Assembly: GCA_042576225.1 (NCBI GenBank)
Contig: JBHPCA010000008.1
Location: 1-42,739, forward strand
From: GWF2-30-66 sp042576225
GTDB taxonomy: Bacteria; Babelota; Babeliae; Babelales; Vermiphilaceae
DNA: 42,739 nt
Reading direction: 5' to 3'
Made by a program: the position numbers and the translations under genes. Of this stretch, positions 32,580 to 41,012 are shown piece after piece (positions within the stretch are counted from its first letter, which is position 1; every line of letters begins with the position of its first letter). The notes beneath the pieces are model-generated. The model was not told the origin of the DNA. It saw only the letters and a program-made list of their open reading frames with translations, and ran no database searches.

Positions 32580-32667
32580 GGAGAGAGAGGGATTCGAACC
32601 CTCGATACCCTTTGACAGGTATACACGATTTCCAATCGTGCTCTTTCGACCACTCAGACACCTCTCC
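32576..32667 (-). tRNA. tRNA-Ser (anticodon GGA), CCA encoded
   Basis: The minus strand folds as a class II tRNA. The acceptor stem is GGAGAGG with TCTCTCC, and the anticodon arm is CACGA-TTGGAAA-TCGTG, so the anticodon is GGA (serine, UCC/UCU). A long variable arm and the T-arm GAGGG-TTCGAAT-CCCTC follow. The discriminator G at 32579 is followed by CCA (32576-32578). It lies 8 nt downstream of the rpsB stop codon on the same strand, so it is probably processed from the rpsB transcript. Confidence 0.97.
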
Positions 32668-32675
32668 ACTACGTA

Positions 32676-33536
32676 CTATTTTTTTTCTTTTTCAACTATT
32701 TTTTTACTAACCTGCTCATCCTGCTTCTTGGCTTCAGGCTTTTTCTCAGTTAATTTTTTAGCTTCAGGCTTTTTATCAGCTTCTTTTTTTGGTACAGGTT
32801 TAGCCTTAGCAGGTTTCTTCTCTGGTTTCTCCTTCTCCCGCCCATCCTGAGCTTGTCGAAGGGCTTGTTTTCCTTTATCAGCTGATTCTGATAAATAATC
32901 TAAAATTAACTTCACAGATCTGACAGAATCGTCATTGGCAGGAACAACATAATCTACTAGTGAAGGATCACCATTCGTATCGACTATTGCAACAACCGGA
33001 ATTCCAACCGTTGCAGCCTCTCTAAGCGCAGACAATTCTTTCACTGCATCGACTATAACAACTGCCCCTATGGGCCATTTTAAATTTCTAATACCACCAA
33101 TATTCTTTTTCAACCTATCAACAAGCTTTCCAAACATATTAAGCTCTTTTTTGGTGTAGTGAGGAAACTTCTCTGTTTTAGATAGAACATCTTCATAATG
33201 AAGCAATTTCGTAACAGATTTCTTAACTTGAGAATAGTTACTGAGCGTTCCGCCTATCCATCTATGACTCACATAAGGCATTTTCAATCCTTCTGCAATA
33301 GACTGTATAAGGCCTTTTGCTGATTTTTTTGTTCCTATCCACAAAATAGGTTTTCCACTTGCAGCGACAGATTCTAAAAATTTTGCTGCTTTTTCAACAA
33401 GGACCGCTGTTTTTGAGACGTCTATAAGATGTACATTGTTTTTCACACCCCATATATATGGGTTCATTTTAGGGTTCAAACGCGATTTCACGTGCCCAAA
33501 ATGTGCTCCAACTTTAACTAATTCTCTAAAATCCAT
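32676..33536 (-). CDS. rpsB: 30S ribosomal protein S2 (uS2) with repeat-derived Lys/Pro/Glu-rich C-terminal extension
   Basis: 286 residues. Residues 1 to about 218 are a normal uS2: 'GAHFGHVKSRLNPKMNPYIWG' type N-terminus (10-30), 'WIGTKKSAKGLI' (66-77), 'HRWIGGTLSNY' (91-101), 'DTNGDPSLVDYVVPANDD' (186-203). The rest (219-286) is a disordered charged tail rich in KKPEAKK units. Residues 225-234 (ALRQAQDGRE) are translated from a REP-like repeat at 32836-32866 that lies in frame. Usually rpsB is followed by tsf; here a tRNA gene follows 8 nt on. TGAGGAG precedes the ATG. A promoter and a structured leader lie upstream. Confidence 0.96.
   Translation of the reverse strand: MDFRELVKVGAHFGHVKSRLNPKMNPYIWGVKNNVHLIDVSKTAVLVEKAAKFLESVAASGKPILWIGTKKSAKGLIQSIAEGLKMPYVSHRWIGGTLSNYSQVKKSVTKLLHYEDVLSKTEKFPHYTKKELNMFGKLVDRLKKNIGGIRNLKWPIGAVVIVDAVKELSALREAATVGIPVVAIVDTNGDPSLVDYVVPANDDSVRSVKLILDYLSESADKGKQALRQAQDGREKEKPEKKPAKAKPVPKKEADKKPEAKKLTEKKPEAKKQDEQVSKKIVEKEKK
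32836..32866 (-). repeat. REP-like repeat inside the rpsB reading frame
   Basis: On the minus strand it reads AAGCCCTTCGACAAGCTCAG followed by GATGGGCGGGA, the same core as at 21414-21445 and in both inverted-repeat elements. It codes for ALRQAQDGRE in the S2 tail and does not break the frame. Confidence 0.8.
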
Positions 33537-33565
33537 AGGTTTTACTCCTCAAGGGGTTACAACTA

Positions 33566-33612
33566 TTGCTCTCTGGGCTACTCACTAAGCCACCCCTCTC
33601 ATAAGAGAGCAA
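33566..33612 (-). promoter_or_regulatory. Structured rpsB mRNA leader (possible S2 autoregulation site)
   Basis: TTGCTCTC and GAGAGCAA (outer arms, 33566-33573 and 33605-33612) can pair over 8 bp and enclose a partly paired inner region. A competing small hairpin CTCTC-ATAA-GAGAG (33596-33609) uses the same right arm. The structure ends 30 nt before the start codon. Two mutually exclusive folds in an r-protein leader hint at feedback control; no known class was matched. Confidence 0.35.
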
Positions 33613-33637
33613 GCTTTTTAAAAATACTTACATTAAA

Positions 33638-33665
33638 ATTGTACCAAAAAACCATAAAAGTGCAA
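33638..33665 (-). promoter_or_regulatory. Candidate sigma-70 promoter of rpsB
   Basis: On the minus strand, TTGCAC at 33665-33660 and TACAAT at 33643-33638 (5 of 6 matches) are separated by 16 nt. This gives a leader of about 95 nt that contains the hairpin region. Confidence 0.5.
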
Positions 33666-33802
33666 TGAAAAAAGCTATTTTTTTGCTATAACCAAGCAAT
33701 AATCTCTTCGATTGGCCCAAAATTTTATTACTTTTTGTATCTTCTTGGCGCTTTCAACAAGAACAGCCCCCACCAAAGAGGCCTTCCTAACATTGCTACG
33801 CA

Positions 33803-35932
33803 TTACTTCTTTTTTTCAAGTAATGCCCTTCCTATCTTGCTAAGCTCCTTTTCAGACAAGAAACCTGCTATATTTGCTACTATCTCTGGGGGCAACTGGC
33901 CTTTGGCAAGCAGACACTTGAGATATGCCATATTAAAAAGATTTCTATAAAACTTCTTGTTTTTTATTTTCTTGGCATACGCAAGTTTTTCAAGCAAGTC
34001 ACTATTTTGAGCATTTCCCGTATTTAGCCATTTTATCAATTGCTGCTTAGAAGTTTTATACCAGCTTGAATTAGAAAACCTGTGTGATATAACTTGGTTC
34101 ATTGTATCGCCATCTTTCAGGTAAATAATACATGCCTCATCTATTGTCAAATTAAACGAGTCTTTTATACCAAAACATTTTGCGATAAAATTTCTGATAT
34201 TTTTAAACTTTACTAATAAAAGAAATATCTTGTTAAAAGGGATAAGCTTTAGAAAATTCTTAAGGTCATATACTACCACAATATCTGGATATTTTTTGTG
34301 TAATTCGAAGAGCATTGATAATACTTCTTGTATGGCAGAAGAAGGGATATTTTCAGCATCAATCTTTATTTTTTTCTTCATTTTGTCTACAAATATTTTT
34401 ATGCTTTTTTTATATTTCTTTTTTGACTGCTCAACACTATCTATAAAATTATCTTCATCTGGAATCCTAAAGAATTGGCCTCTTGTTTTTTGAACAAAGC
34501 TTTCACCAAAAACTTTAAAAAAACTTTTCTCAAATAATTCTTTGAATTCTTTCAGTTTCGACTTCATACAAGGTAAAACATCTTTTTTAGACAAGTTTTT
34601 AATTTGAGATAAAAGTTGTCTAATATTATCTTTGAGCTTTAATATCCCTATTTGGCCCTCAAAAATCTTTTCTAGATATTGCGTCACTTCTTTCTTGTTG
34701 TTTCTTTTTGAAATTTGAATTATATTAACAAATTTGCCATCAACCTTAAACCCAAAGTCAAAATTTAGCCCTGATTTTACAAGAAATTTTACTATATTTG
34801 TTTTCCCATTTTTAACAGCTTTCTTAATATATTTCTCTGGAGAATCATAAATTATTCCATAGTGTTTCATAAGAAGATTTACAAATGGATCTGAAATATT
34901 ACTCATTTTATACTTTGAAAATAAACAATCAAGAAACGATTTTCCATTATTGTTTTTTGCCTTTAAGTCGACGCCTTGCTTTACTAAGTATCCAATAATC
35001 TTAAGTTTTAAATTGGCATTTTCCCTAAGGTTTTCTATGGCATCAAAAAGGTATTTTTCTTTATTACCATACACTGGTGCATTTTTTTCAATAAAATATT
35101 CTACGAAATCATATTTTGATTTTATTAATGCAATATCCATAACTGATAATTCGATGCCATTTTTTGAATTAAGATCGGCACCGCATTCTACCAAAAGCTT
35201 AATCATGTAAAGATCCCCGCTCGAACATTCATTAACTAGATGCGTGCTCATGTTGCCACCAATTTTTACATTTTTTGCTTTAAGATATTTGGCAATTAAA
35301 ATCGAAAGTGGTATTTTTCCTTCCTTATTAATTCTGTTAGCTATACCTTTTATATCTTTGCGTCTTAATAGTTTTTTTACCACCCCCAAAAGGCCTTCTT
35401 CACAGGCTATCAAAAATATAGTCTCGCAATACTCACCAGCTTTATCAACATCTATCCCAGGGTGCTTTAATAACTCTCCTATTATCCTCGAATTACACCC
35501 CACACAAGCGCAATAGAGTGGGGTCCGCCCACAAAAATCCGCTTTATTAACATCTATTTGATTGTGTTTTAATAGCTCTATCACTATTTTTAGATATCCT
35601 CTTTCACAAGCCAAACAAAGCGAGGAAAAGCCTTTATCCCTTCCATATTCAGGAGCTTTATTAACATCTATCTTGGGATGCTTTAATAGTTCTTTTACCA
35701 TTTCCAGCCTTTTATGATGGCAAGCATAATAAAGAAGGGTTACATCGTAATCCCAACCATAAGCTTTATTAATATTTACCTCTTCTTTAACAAGCCTCTT
35801 AAATTTTTTTAAATTATTTTCTCTAATAGCATCAAAAAGATCGCTTCCTGCAAAAGATAATGATCCTGCAAAAAGTGACACAAATGCAAAAGTTGATACA
35901 AATACTGTTTTTTTACTTATTGATTTAAACAC
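33803..35932 (-). CDS. Exported ankyrin-repeat protein with F-box-like C-terminus
   Basis: 709 residues. The start is GTG at 35932, supported by GGAGG 8 nt upstream. A signal peptide (about 9-28, ending SFAG) is followed by at least five ankyrin repeats from about 30 to 200 ('LLYYACHHKRLEMVKELLKH', 'SLCLACERGYLKIVIELLKH', 'PLYCACVGCNSRIIGELLKH', 'IFLIACEEGLLGVVKKLLRR'), with more degenerate ones to about 420. A helical central part follows. The last about 30 residues contain 'QLPPEIVANIAGFLSEKELSKIG' (679-701), which fits the F-box pattern LPxEIxxxIxxxLxxxxL. Ankyrin repeats plus a C-terminal F-box is also the plan of poxvirus host-range proteins that use host SCF ubiquitin ligases. The F-box call is from a short motif only. 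Confidence 0.7.
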   Translation of the reverse strand: MFKSISKKTVFVSTFAFVSLFAGSLSFAGSDLFDAIRENNLKKFKRLVKEEVNINKAYGWDYDVTLLYYACHHKRLEMVKELLKHPKIDVNKAPEYGRDKGFSSLCLACERGYLKIVIELLKHNQIDVNKADFCGRTPLYCACVGCNSRIIGELLKHPGIDVDKAGEYCETIFLIACEEGLLGVVKKLLRRKDIKGIANRINKEGKIPLSILIAKYLKAKNVKIGGNMSTHLVNECSSGDLYMIKLLVECGADLNSKNGIELSVMDIALIKSKYDFVEYFIEKNAPVYGNKEKYLFDAIENLRENANLKLKIIGYLVKQGVDLKAKNNNGKSFLDCLFSKYKMSNISDPFVNLLMKHYGIIYDSPEKYIKKAVKNGKTNIVKFLVKSGLNFDFGFKVDGKFVNIIQISKRNNKKEVTQYLEKIFEGQIGILKLKDNIRQLLSQIKNLSKKDVLPCMKSKLKEFKELFEKSFFKVFGESFVQKTRGQFFRIPDEDNFIDSVEQSKKKYKKSIKIFVDKMKKKIKIDAENIPSSAIQEVLSMLFELHKKYPDIVVVYDLKNFLKLIPFNKIFLLLVKFKNIRNFIAKCFGIKDSFNLTIDEACIIYLKDGDTMNQVISHRFSNSSWYKTSKQQLIKWLNTGNAQNSDLLEKLAYAKKIKNKKFYRNLFNMAYLKCLLAKGQLPPEIVANIAGFLSEKELSKIGRALLEKKK

Positions 35933-36054
35933 GGGATAAACCTCCTACAAATATAACCATACGACTATATAACTATTTGAACATTCTCAACTAAAGTCTA
36001 CCAAAAAATCTACTGCTTGTAAAGAAAAACTCAAGATAAAAATGGGCCAAAACC

Positions 36055-37476
36055 CTAATTTTTTGGCTCCAACCGCTCTTTCTCAAGACCAATAACCTCA
36101 TTTGATTCAATGGCAGAGTCAAATCGTTTCCCTAAGAAAAAGGCTGATATCGCCCATATGCCAATAATTATCGCAAAAGCAAAGGCATGCATAGGGCCAA
36201 ACATAGCAAAATTGATCTGTTTTACGTGTTCTGCGAGCCCATTAAAACCTGAGCCCATCGTTTTTGCTAACTTGCTTCCAAATGCGTCTATCCAAGATTT
36301 AGACTTAAATTTAATCTCTTTAAGCGTTGGAATGTACAATGATTCGACTACCGGCTTGCTAAATGCATAATTTACCGATTTCATCAGCGTAAACGCAGTC
36401 ATAACAATAAATGGCACATCGGTAAAAATAAAACAAAGTGCCCCTGCACCCATAATTATTGGAATTAAACCAACACATGTTCTGGTACCCAATTTTCTCA
36501 AAAGTGAACTGGTCCCCAAAAGTGATATCACTAAGCCTACCGCCTGCATGATAAACACCCATTTAAATAAGAAAGCGCTTATACCTACGATAGATTTACC
36601 TTGCTGCTGTGCAACACCTAATCTTAAATAACTCAAGATAGAATTAAGCACCTCATAAAGAAATACCATGCTAAATATACCAAGCACATAAGGGTACTTA
36701 ATAAGCATCTTCAAGCCTGCAAACATTCCGGTTTTTGCTTTTCCAGCTTTGCCTCGTTCTTTCTCTACCTTATAGGCCGCCTCATAGCCATGCAAATGCT
36801 TACCTGGGATTACCACCATTAAAAGTTTGATAACTAATGGAACTGCAAAAAGAAGTAGTGAGGCGAAAACTAAAATAAGCCTCATTTTTGAAACATCTGT
36901 CATGACCCCAAACACTGGAAAACTTGTTAGACTAAACAAGGCCCAAGCAAACCCGGCAGTAAACATTCCGCCTAACTGTGAGCCTGAAACCATAAACCCA
37001 TAGTTTTTCTTTGCACTTTTTGGGGTGTTTATAGAATTTGAAAAAGCCCAAAAAACACCTAAAACAAATGGAGAAAATCCCTCTACAAAGAAAAAAAACA
37101 ACCACCCAAATAATCTATATGGTGACTGGTCAGTATTTGCTATGCCAATAACTGGGTGCCCAACAAAAAAGGCAAAGATCAAACACATTATCGCAAAAAA
37201 TATGCTATAAAAACTGAGTAAATAATACCTTCTTACCCTATCTACCAACTTAGAATAAAATAAAACTGCCGGAATAAGTATCAGGGGAAACATAATTCTG
37301 GCATAAGGAATATACTCTTTTCCAACTAGACCAATAAATATCGCGTTCTTCAGATCTCTAATTAAAGTATAAGCCCCTATAACTAAGAAAAAAGTTAAAG
37401 CTAAAAACAAAAATTTAAACCTGTTAGATCTTTCTTCTTCAAAAGTTTTTATAAAATATTTTTTATTATCACTCAT
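36055..37476 (-). CDS. tlc: Nucleotide transporter of the ATP/ADP translocase (Tlc/NTT) family, copy 1
   Basis: 473 residues with about 11-12 hydrophobic helices. The family signature near the start is 'GAYTLIRDLKNAIF' (34-47) with K43 at the conserved substrate-contact position (RPLKD-type in other members). 'EGFSPFVLGVFWAFSNSI' (mid-protein), 'KFKSKSWIDAFGSK' (C-terminal half) and a late charged loop match the NTT pattern. These carriers exchange host ATP for bacterial ADP or import other nucleotides/NAD in intracellular bacteria and plastids. This copy and the one at 37531-38949 are close paralogues. They differ from canonical members by RDLKN in place of RPLKD, which might signal a different substrate. 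Confidence 0.9.
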   Translation of the reverse strand: MSDNKKYFIKTFEEERSNRFKFLFLALTFFLVIGAYTLIRDLKNAIFIGLVGKEYIPYARIMFPLILIPAVLFYSKLVDRVRRYYLLSFYSIFFAIMCLIFAFFVGHPVIGIANTDQSPYRLFGWLFFFFVEGFSPFVLGVFWAFSNSINTPKSAKKNYGFMVSGSQLGGMFTAGFAWALFSLTSFPVFGVMTDVSKMRLILVFASLLLFAVPLVIKLLMVVIPGKHLHGYEAAYKVEKERGKAGKAKTGMFAGLKMLIKYPYVLGIFSMVFLYEVLNSILSYLRLGVAQQQGKSIVGISAFLFKWVFIMQAVGLVISLLGTSSLLRKLGTRTCVGLIPIIMGAGALCFIFTDVPFIVMTAFTLMKSVNYAFSKPVVESLYIPTLKEIKFKSKSWIDAFGSKLAKTMGSGFNGLAEHVKQINFAMFGPMHAFAFAIIIGIWAISAFFLGKRFDSAIESNEVIGLEKERLEPKN

Positions 37477-37530
37477 AAAGTTCCCAAGATTATACTATTA
37501 TTGCTTTATACGCCCCCAATTGCCAAATAC

Positions 37531-38949
37531 TTACCTGGTACCCGGCTCCCCAATTGCTTCGTTTGACTTTATAGCCTCATCAAATCTTTTACCTAGTAAA
37601 AATGAAACCATAACCCATACTCCTATAATTATAGCAAAAAAGAAAGAGTATAGCGGCAAAAACAATGCCGGCCTAGCAAAACCCGCAATTAAATTAAACA
37701 CAGATCCGGTTCCCTTGGCAACTTTGCTCCCAAACGCATCTATCCAGGATTTCGATTTAAACTTAATTTCTTTTAACGTCGGAATATAAAGCGTCTCTAC
37801 CACCGGCTTGCTAAACGCATAATTTATAGCCTTTGTTAAGGTAAACGCAGTCATAACAATAAATGGCGTATCGCTCACAACAAAACAAAGAACCACTATT
37901 CCCATAATAACCGGAATTAAAATAACGCATATTCTGGTTCCCAAAATTCTTGGCAACAAGCTTGTCCCAAATAGAGATATAGCCAATCCAATAAGATGCA
38001 TTATAAACACCCACTTGAAAAGAAATGCTGTAGTTCCAGCTATAGGACTTACCCCAATCATAGAAGCAGAGGCCTTTTTTGCTACACCTAAACGCAGATA
38101 ACCCAAAATAGAATTTAACACTTCATAGAAAAAAATCATGCCAAATATCCCAAGCACATACGGATATTTTATAAGCATCTTAAGACCTGCAAAAATTCCG
38201 GTTTTTGCCTTGCCAGTTTTTCCTCTTTGCTTCTCTACTTTATATACCGCTTCATACCCATGAAGATAACGACCAGGAACAGTCCTCATCAAAAATATGG
38301 TGACCAATGGAATGGCAAAAAGAAAAGCTGATGCAATAAATAAAATGATCTGAATTTTAAAAACATCTGTTATATGCCCCAAAAAAGGAATTGTTGTAAA
38401 CGAAAACAATGCCCATGTAAGGCCAGCAGTAACCATTCCCCCTATTTTTGAACTTGAAACCATTAATCCGTAATTTCTTTTTGCACCATCTGGCTTGCTT
38501 ATTGAATTTGAAAATGCCCAAAAAACACCTAAAACAAAAGGTGAAAAACACTCTCCAAAGAAATAAAAAACCCATCCAAATATTCTGTAAACAGATTGGT
38601 CCGTATTTGATATGCCAATTTTTGGATTACCAACAAAAAATGCCATAATTAGACACCCTATAGCAAAAAGGGCGCTATAAAAACCCAGAAGATGATACCG
38701 TTTTATTCTATCTACAACTTTTGAATAAAATAAAATCGCTGGAATAAGCACAAGCAAAATGGCAAGCTTTGCCACAGGTATATACTCTTTTCCAACAATC
38801 TCTATAAAAATAGCGTTTTTCAGATCTCTTATTATAGTGTACGCACCAATCGCAAAGAAAAATAAGGCTGACAAAAACAGAAACTTCAATCTCTCAAATT
38901 TTTTTTCTGCATACAAGTTTTCACACGCTTGCTTTAGCTCAGAACTCAT
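37531..38949 (-). CDS. tlc: Nucleotide transporter of the Tlc/NTT family, copy 2
   Basis: 472 residues, aligning with the 36055-37476 product over the full length: 'GAYTIIRDLKNAIF' (35-48, K44), 'ECFSPFVLGVFWAFSNSI', 'YVLGIFGMIFFYEVLNSILGYLRLGV' and 'KFKSKSWIDAFGSK'. It has a small insertion after 'LRLGVAKKASASMIGVSPIAG' compared with copy 1. Tandem duplication, same strand, 54 nt apart. GGGGGTC lies before the ATG. The substrate is not known. Confidence 0.9.
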   Translation of the reverse strand: MSSELKQACENLYAEKKFERLKFLFLSALFFFAIGAYTIIRDLKNAIFIEIVGKEYIPVAKLAILLVLIPAILFYSKVVDRIKRYHLLGFYSALFAIGCLIMAFFVGNPKIGISNTDQSVYRIFGWVFYFFGECFSPFVLGVFWAFSNSISKPDGAKRNYGLMVSSSKIGGMVTAGLTWALFSFTTIPFLGHITDVFKIQIILFIASAFLFAIPLVTIFLMRTVPGRYLHGYEAVYKVEKQRGKTGKAKTGIFAGLKMLIKYPYVLGIFGMIFFYEVLNSILGYLRLGVAKKASASMIGVSPIAGTTAFLFKWVFIMHLIGLAISLFGTSLLPRILGTRICVILIPVIMGIVVLCFVVSDTPFIVMTAFTLTKAINYAFSKPVVETLYIPTLKEIKFKSKSWIDAFGSKVAKGTGSVFNLIAGFARPALFLPLYSFFFAIIIGVWVMVSFLLGKRFDEAIKSNEAIGEPGTR

Positions 38950-38966
38950 AAGACCCCCGGCACCTA

Positions 38967-39009
38967 TAAAAAAAGCCTTCTAAACCGATAATTGGTTTAG
39001 AAGGCTTTT
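38967..39009 (-). terminator. Terminator between the third and second nucleotide transporter genes
   Basis: A 16-bp perfect stem (AAAAGCCTTCTAAACC at 38971-38986 with GGTTTAGAAGGCTTTT at 38994-39009, 7-nt loop) and a T-run on the minus strand at the 38967-38974 side. It ends the gene at 39060-40508, so copies 1 and 2 need their own promoter. Confidence 0.9.
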
Positions 39010-39059
39010 AACTTACATACTATATAACCGCTCTTGAAATATAACGTTAGGTTCGTACA

Positions 39060-40508
39060 TTAACAAACCACCTTGTTTTCTCTAACTGCCGTTGTATATT
39101 TTTTACTTACAAAAATAGCTACAAATATCCAAAGCCCTATCAATCCTAGAGGTATAACCAAACTGAGCAAGGCATAAAAACTTGGACTCACGCCATTAAC
39201 AAGGTTTATAGCTGAACCAGTAGCTTTGGAAGATCGCCCACCAAACATCTCAATCCAAGACTGAGCCTTATATTTGGACTCTTTCGTTGTAGGAATATAC
39301 GCCTGCTTCAAAGATGGCTGATTTAATGCATAGTTTACTGCTTTTGCAAGAACCATTATCCAGAAAGCAACCTGCAAGAATGGGAATACTTTCAATGCTA
39401 TAACCGCAACACACACAAGCACAGGCATAAGAACAAGCGAAGCCTTCATCCCCAGCTTTCTTTGAATATTATTTATACCAAATAACACGCAAAGAGTAGC
39501 AACTATACCGGTCCAAACTCCATACTGAGCTAAGTAACCAGACATTCCTGCTTCTCCAGCAAACTGAACTTTTGCAGTATATTTAAAGAAATAATCTATC
39601 ATAGTTACAATAATTTCATAAAATATAATTATTGCTGCGATACCCATAAGATATTTGTGCTTGAGCAAATGCTTCAAGCCATCAAGAAACCCTGGCTCTT
39701 CTTTCTTTTGGCTATCTTCAATTTTTTGAGCTTCTGCCATCTCAAAGCCCTTTAACTGATCTTTTGGCGTTACACGAGTGAAAATCCATAAAAGAACACC
39801 TACAAAAAAGATAAGGAACGCAAGAATCGCAACCACAGGAGAACTGGTTACAAATCCTAAATTTTTAGCCGTTATAAACTTCGGCCCCAATATATTTCCC
39901 ATCTGACCAAGCAGTGCAATCATAGGAAAGCCTCTTTTGGCAGACTCTGGCAAGGTAATGTCTGTTGTAAACGCCCAAAAAAGCGCTACAAGCAACGAAC
40001 CGAAACTTTCTACATATACGTACCAAGAAAACCCGATAATTGACCTGAAAACCGAACCTGCTGCTGCACCTGTAGCACCAATACCAAGAGGGCTTATAAA
40101 GATCAAGGCAAATAAAATCGCCACAATACCGTATCCAGCCGTTAAAATGTAAAACAGCTTGGTTCTAGGAAACTTATCGATAAGTTTATTGTAAAATATA
40201 ATCAAAGGCACAATGAAAATAAGCGAAAGAATCTTTGCCCATGGTTGATAAGTCTTAAAATCAAGAAAATCACTAAATATACCATCCTTCAACGGCCTCA
40301 AAGCCCAGTATATCCCTATTATAAAGCAGAATATAACCGCTAAAAATGCAAACTTTCTAACCTCTTCCTTACTTTGGAACTTCCCCCATAATGAAACCGC
40401 CAGCTTATTGTGCATAAAGACCGATGGCGCCATAAAAGCAAGCGAAACCAACAAAAGAACAAAACTTCCTAGTCCCGCGATTAGTATAGTCTGAATCGTA
40501 CCTAACAT
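39060..40508 (-). CDS. tlc: Nucleotide transporter of the Tlc/NTT family, copy 3 (canonical RPLKD form)
   Basis: 482 residues. This copy has an extra N-terminal hydrophobic segment (about 5-30), then 'GIYWALRPLKDGIFSD' (65-80) with the canonical RPLKD and K74. 'VESFGSLLVALFWAFTTDITLPESAKRGFPMI' and 'ESKYKAQSWIEMFGGRSSKATGSAIN' match ATP/ADP translocases more closely than copies 1 and 2 do. It is the best candidate of the three for true ATP/ADP exchange; this is inference from motif conservation. AAAGGG precedes the ATG. It diverges from lon across a 504-nt gap. Confidence 0.92.
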   Translation of the reverse strand: MLGTIQTILIAGLGSFVLLLVSLAFMAPSVFMHNKLAVSLWGKFQSKEEVRKFAFLAVIFCFIIGIYWALRPLKDGIFSDFLDFKTYQPWAKILSLIFIVPLIIFYNKLIDKFPRTKLFYILTAGYGIVAILFALIFISPLGIGATGAAAGSVFRSIIGFSWYVYVESFGSLLVALFWAFTTDITLPESAKRGFPMIALLGQMGNILGPKFITAKNLGFVTSSPVVAILAFLIFFVGVLLWIFTRVTPKDQLKGFEMAEAQKIEDSQKKEEPGFLDGLKHLLKHKYLMGIAAIIIFYEIIVTMIDYFFKYTAKVQFAGEAGMSGYLAQYGVWTGIVATLCVLFGINNIQRKLGMKASLVLMPVLVCVAVIALKVFPFLQVAFWIMVLAKAVNYALNQPSLKQAYIPTTKESKYKAQSWIEMFGGRSSKATGSAINLVNGVSPSFYALLSLVIPLGLIGLWIFVAIFVSKKYTTAVRENKVVC

Positions 40509-41012
40509 AGTATAACCCTTTAGATAAATAATTATTAATAATAAAACTACTCAATATCTTAAAAACTTAAAACTACCATACAATTACCAGTTTAACAAAA
40601 GATTACTCATTTGTAAAAAAATAAATAACAAGTCTTTCGAGAAAGCACCCTTAAAAAAGACAATTTGTTTCAATAGATCAACAAAATGGGCTCTAAATGA
40701 TCTTATCGCACCCTGCCCCCTTAAAACTATACCAAAAGCCCCATTAATTACCAATTTTTCTTTTGAAAGGCATTTAAAAAGCCCTTTAAGCACAACCTTT
40801 GCCAAAAAACTTGACAAATTGCAGTTTTCTGGTAAATTTAATAGTATAGACAGGTTTTTTAGCATTTTATATCTAATACGCTTGCAAAAAATTGAATAAA
40901 CCATACAATTAATTAAAATAGTTGATTTAAAAATGGGTAATAAAAATGGAGCTATAAATAAGCTTAACCCTATTTTCAGGGTGCTAATTTAGTAATTAAA
41001 GGTAAAAAAAAT
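40509..41012. other. Divergent intergenic region between a tlc gene and lon
   Basis: 504 nt. It holds an open frame on the minus strand (40584-40904) that lacks a ribosome site and domain features, so I do not call it a gene. It also holds a possible lon promoter and an imperfect inverted repeat TTAACCCT...AGGGTGCTAA (40964-40987) close to the lon start. No RNA gene was recognised. Confidence 0.45.
40811..40838 (+). promoter_or_regulatory. Candidate promoter of lon
   Basis: Perfect TTGACA at 40811-40816, a 16-nt spacer and TAAATT at 40833-40838 (4 of 6). It would give a leader of about 165 nt. Weak evidence. Confidence 0.3.

Noticed and set aside
32455..32710. Several overlapping open frames around tRNA-Ser in both directions
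   Set aside because: They are translations of the tRNA gene and the REP-type repeat DNA; peptides such as SYAKATDG come from the repeat.
40584..40904. 106-codon open frame on the minus strand upstream of lon
   Set aside because: No ribosome site before the ATG, no domain or signal peptide, Leu/Lys-rich composition as expected of chance AT-rich frames; it also covers a likely lon promoter.
40964..40987. CIRCE-like heat-shock operator before lon (right half GGGTGCTAA)
   Set aside because: The left half matches TTAGCACTC poorly and the spacer is too short, so it is only an imperfect inverted repeat.
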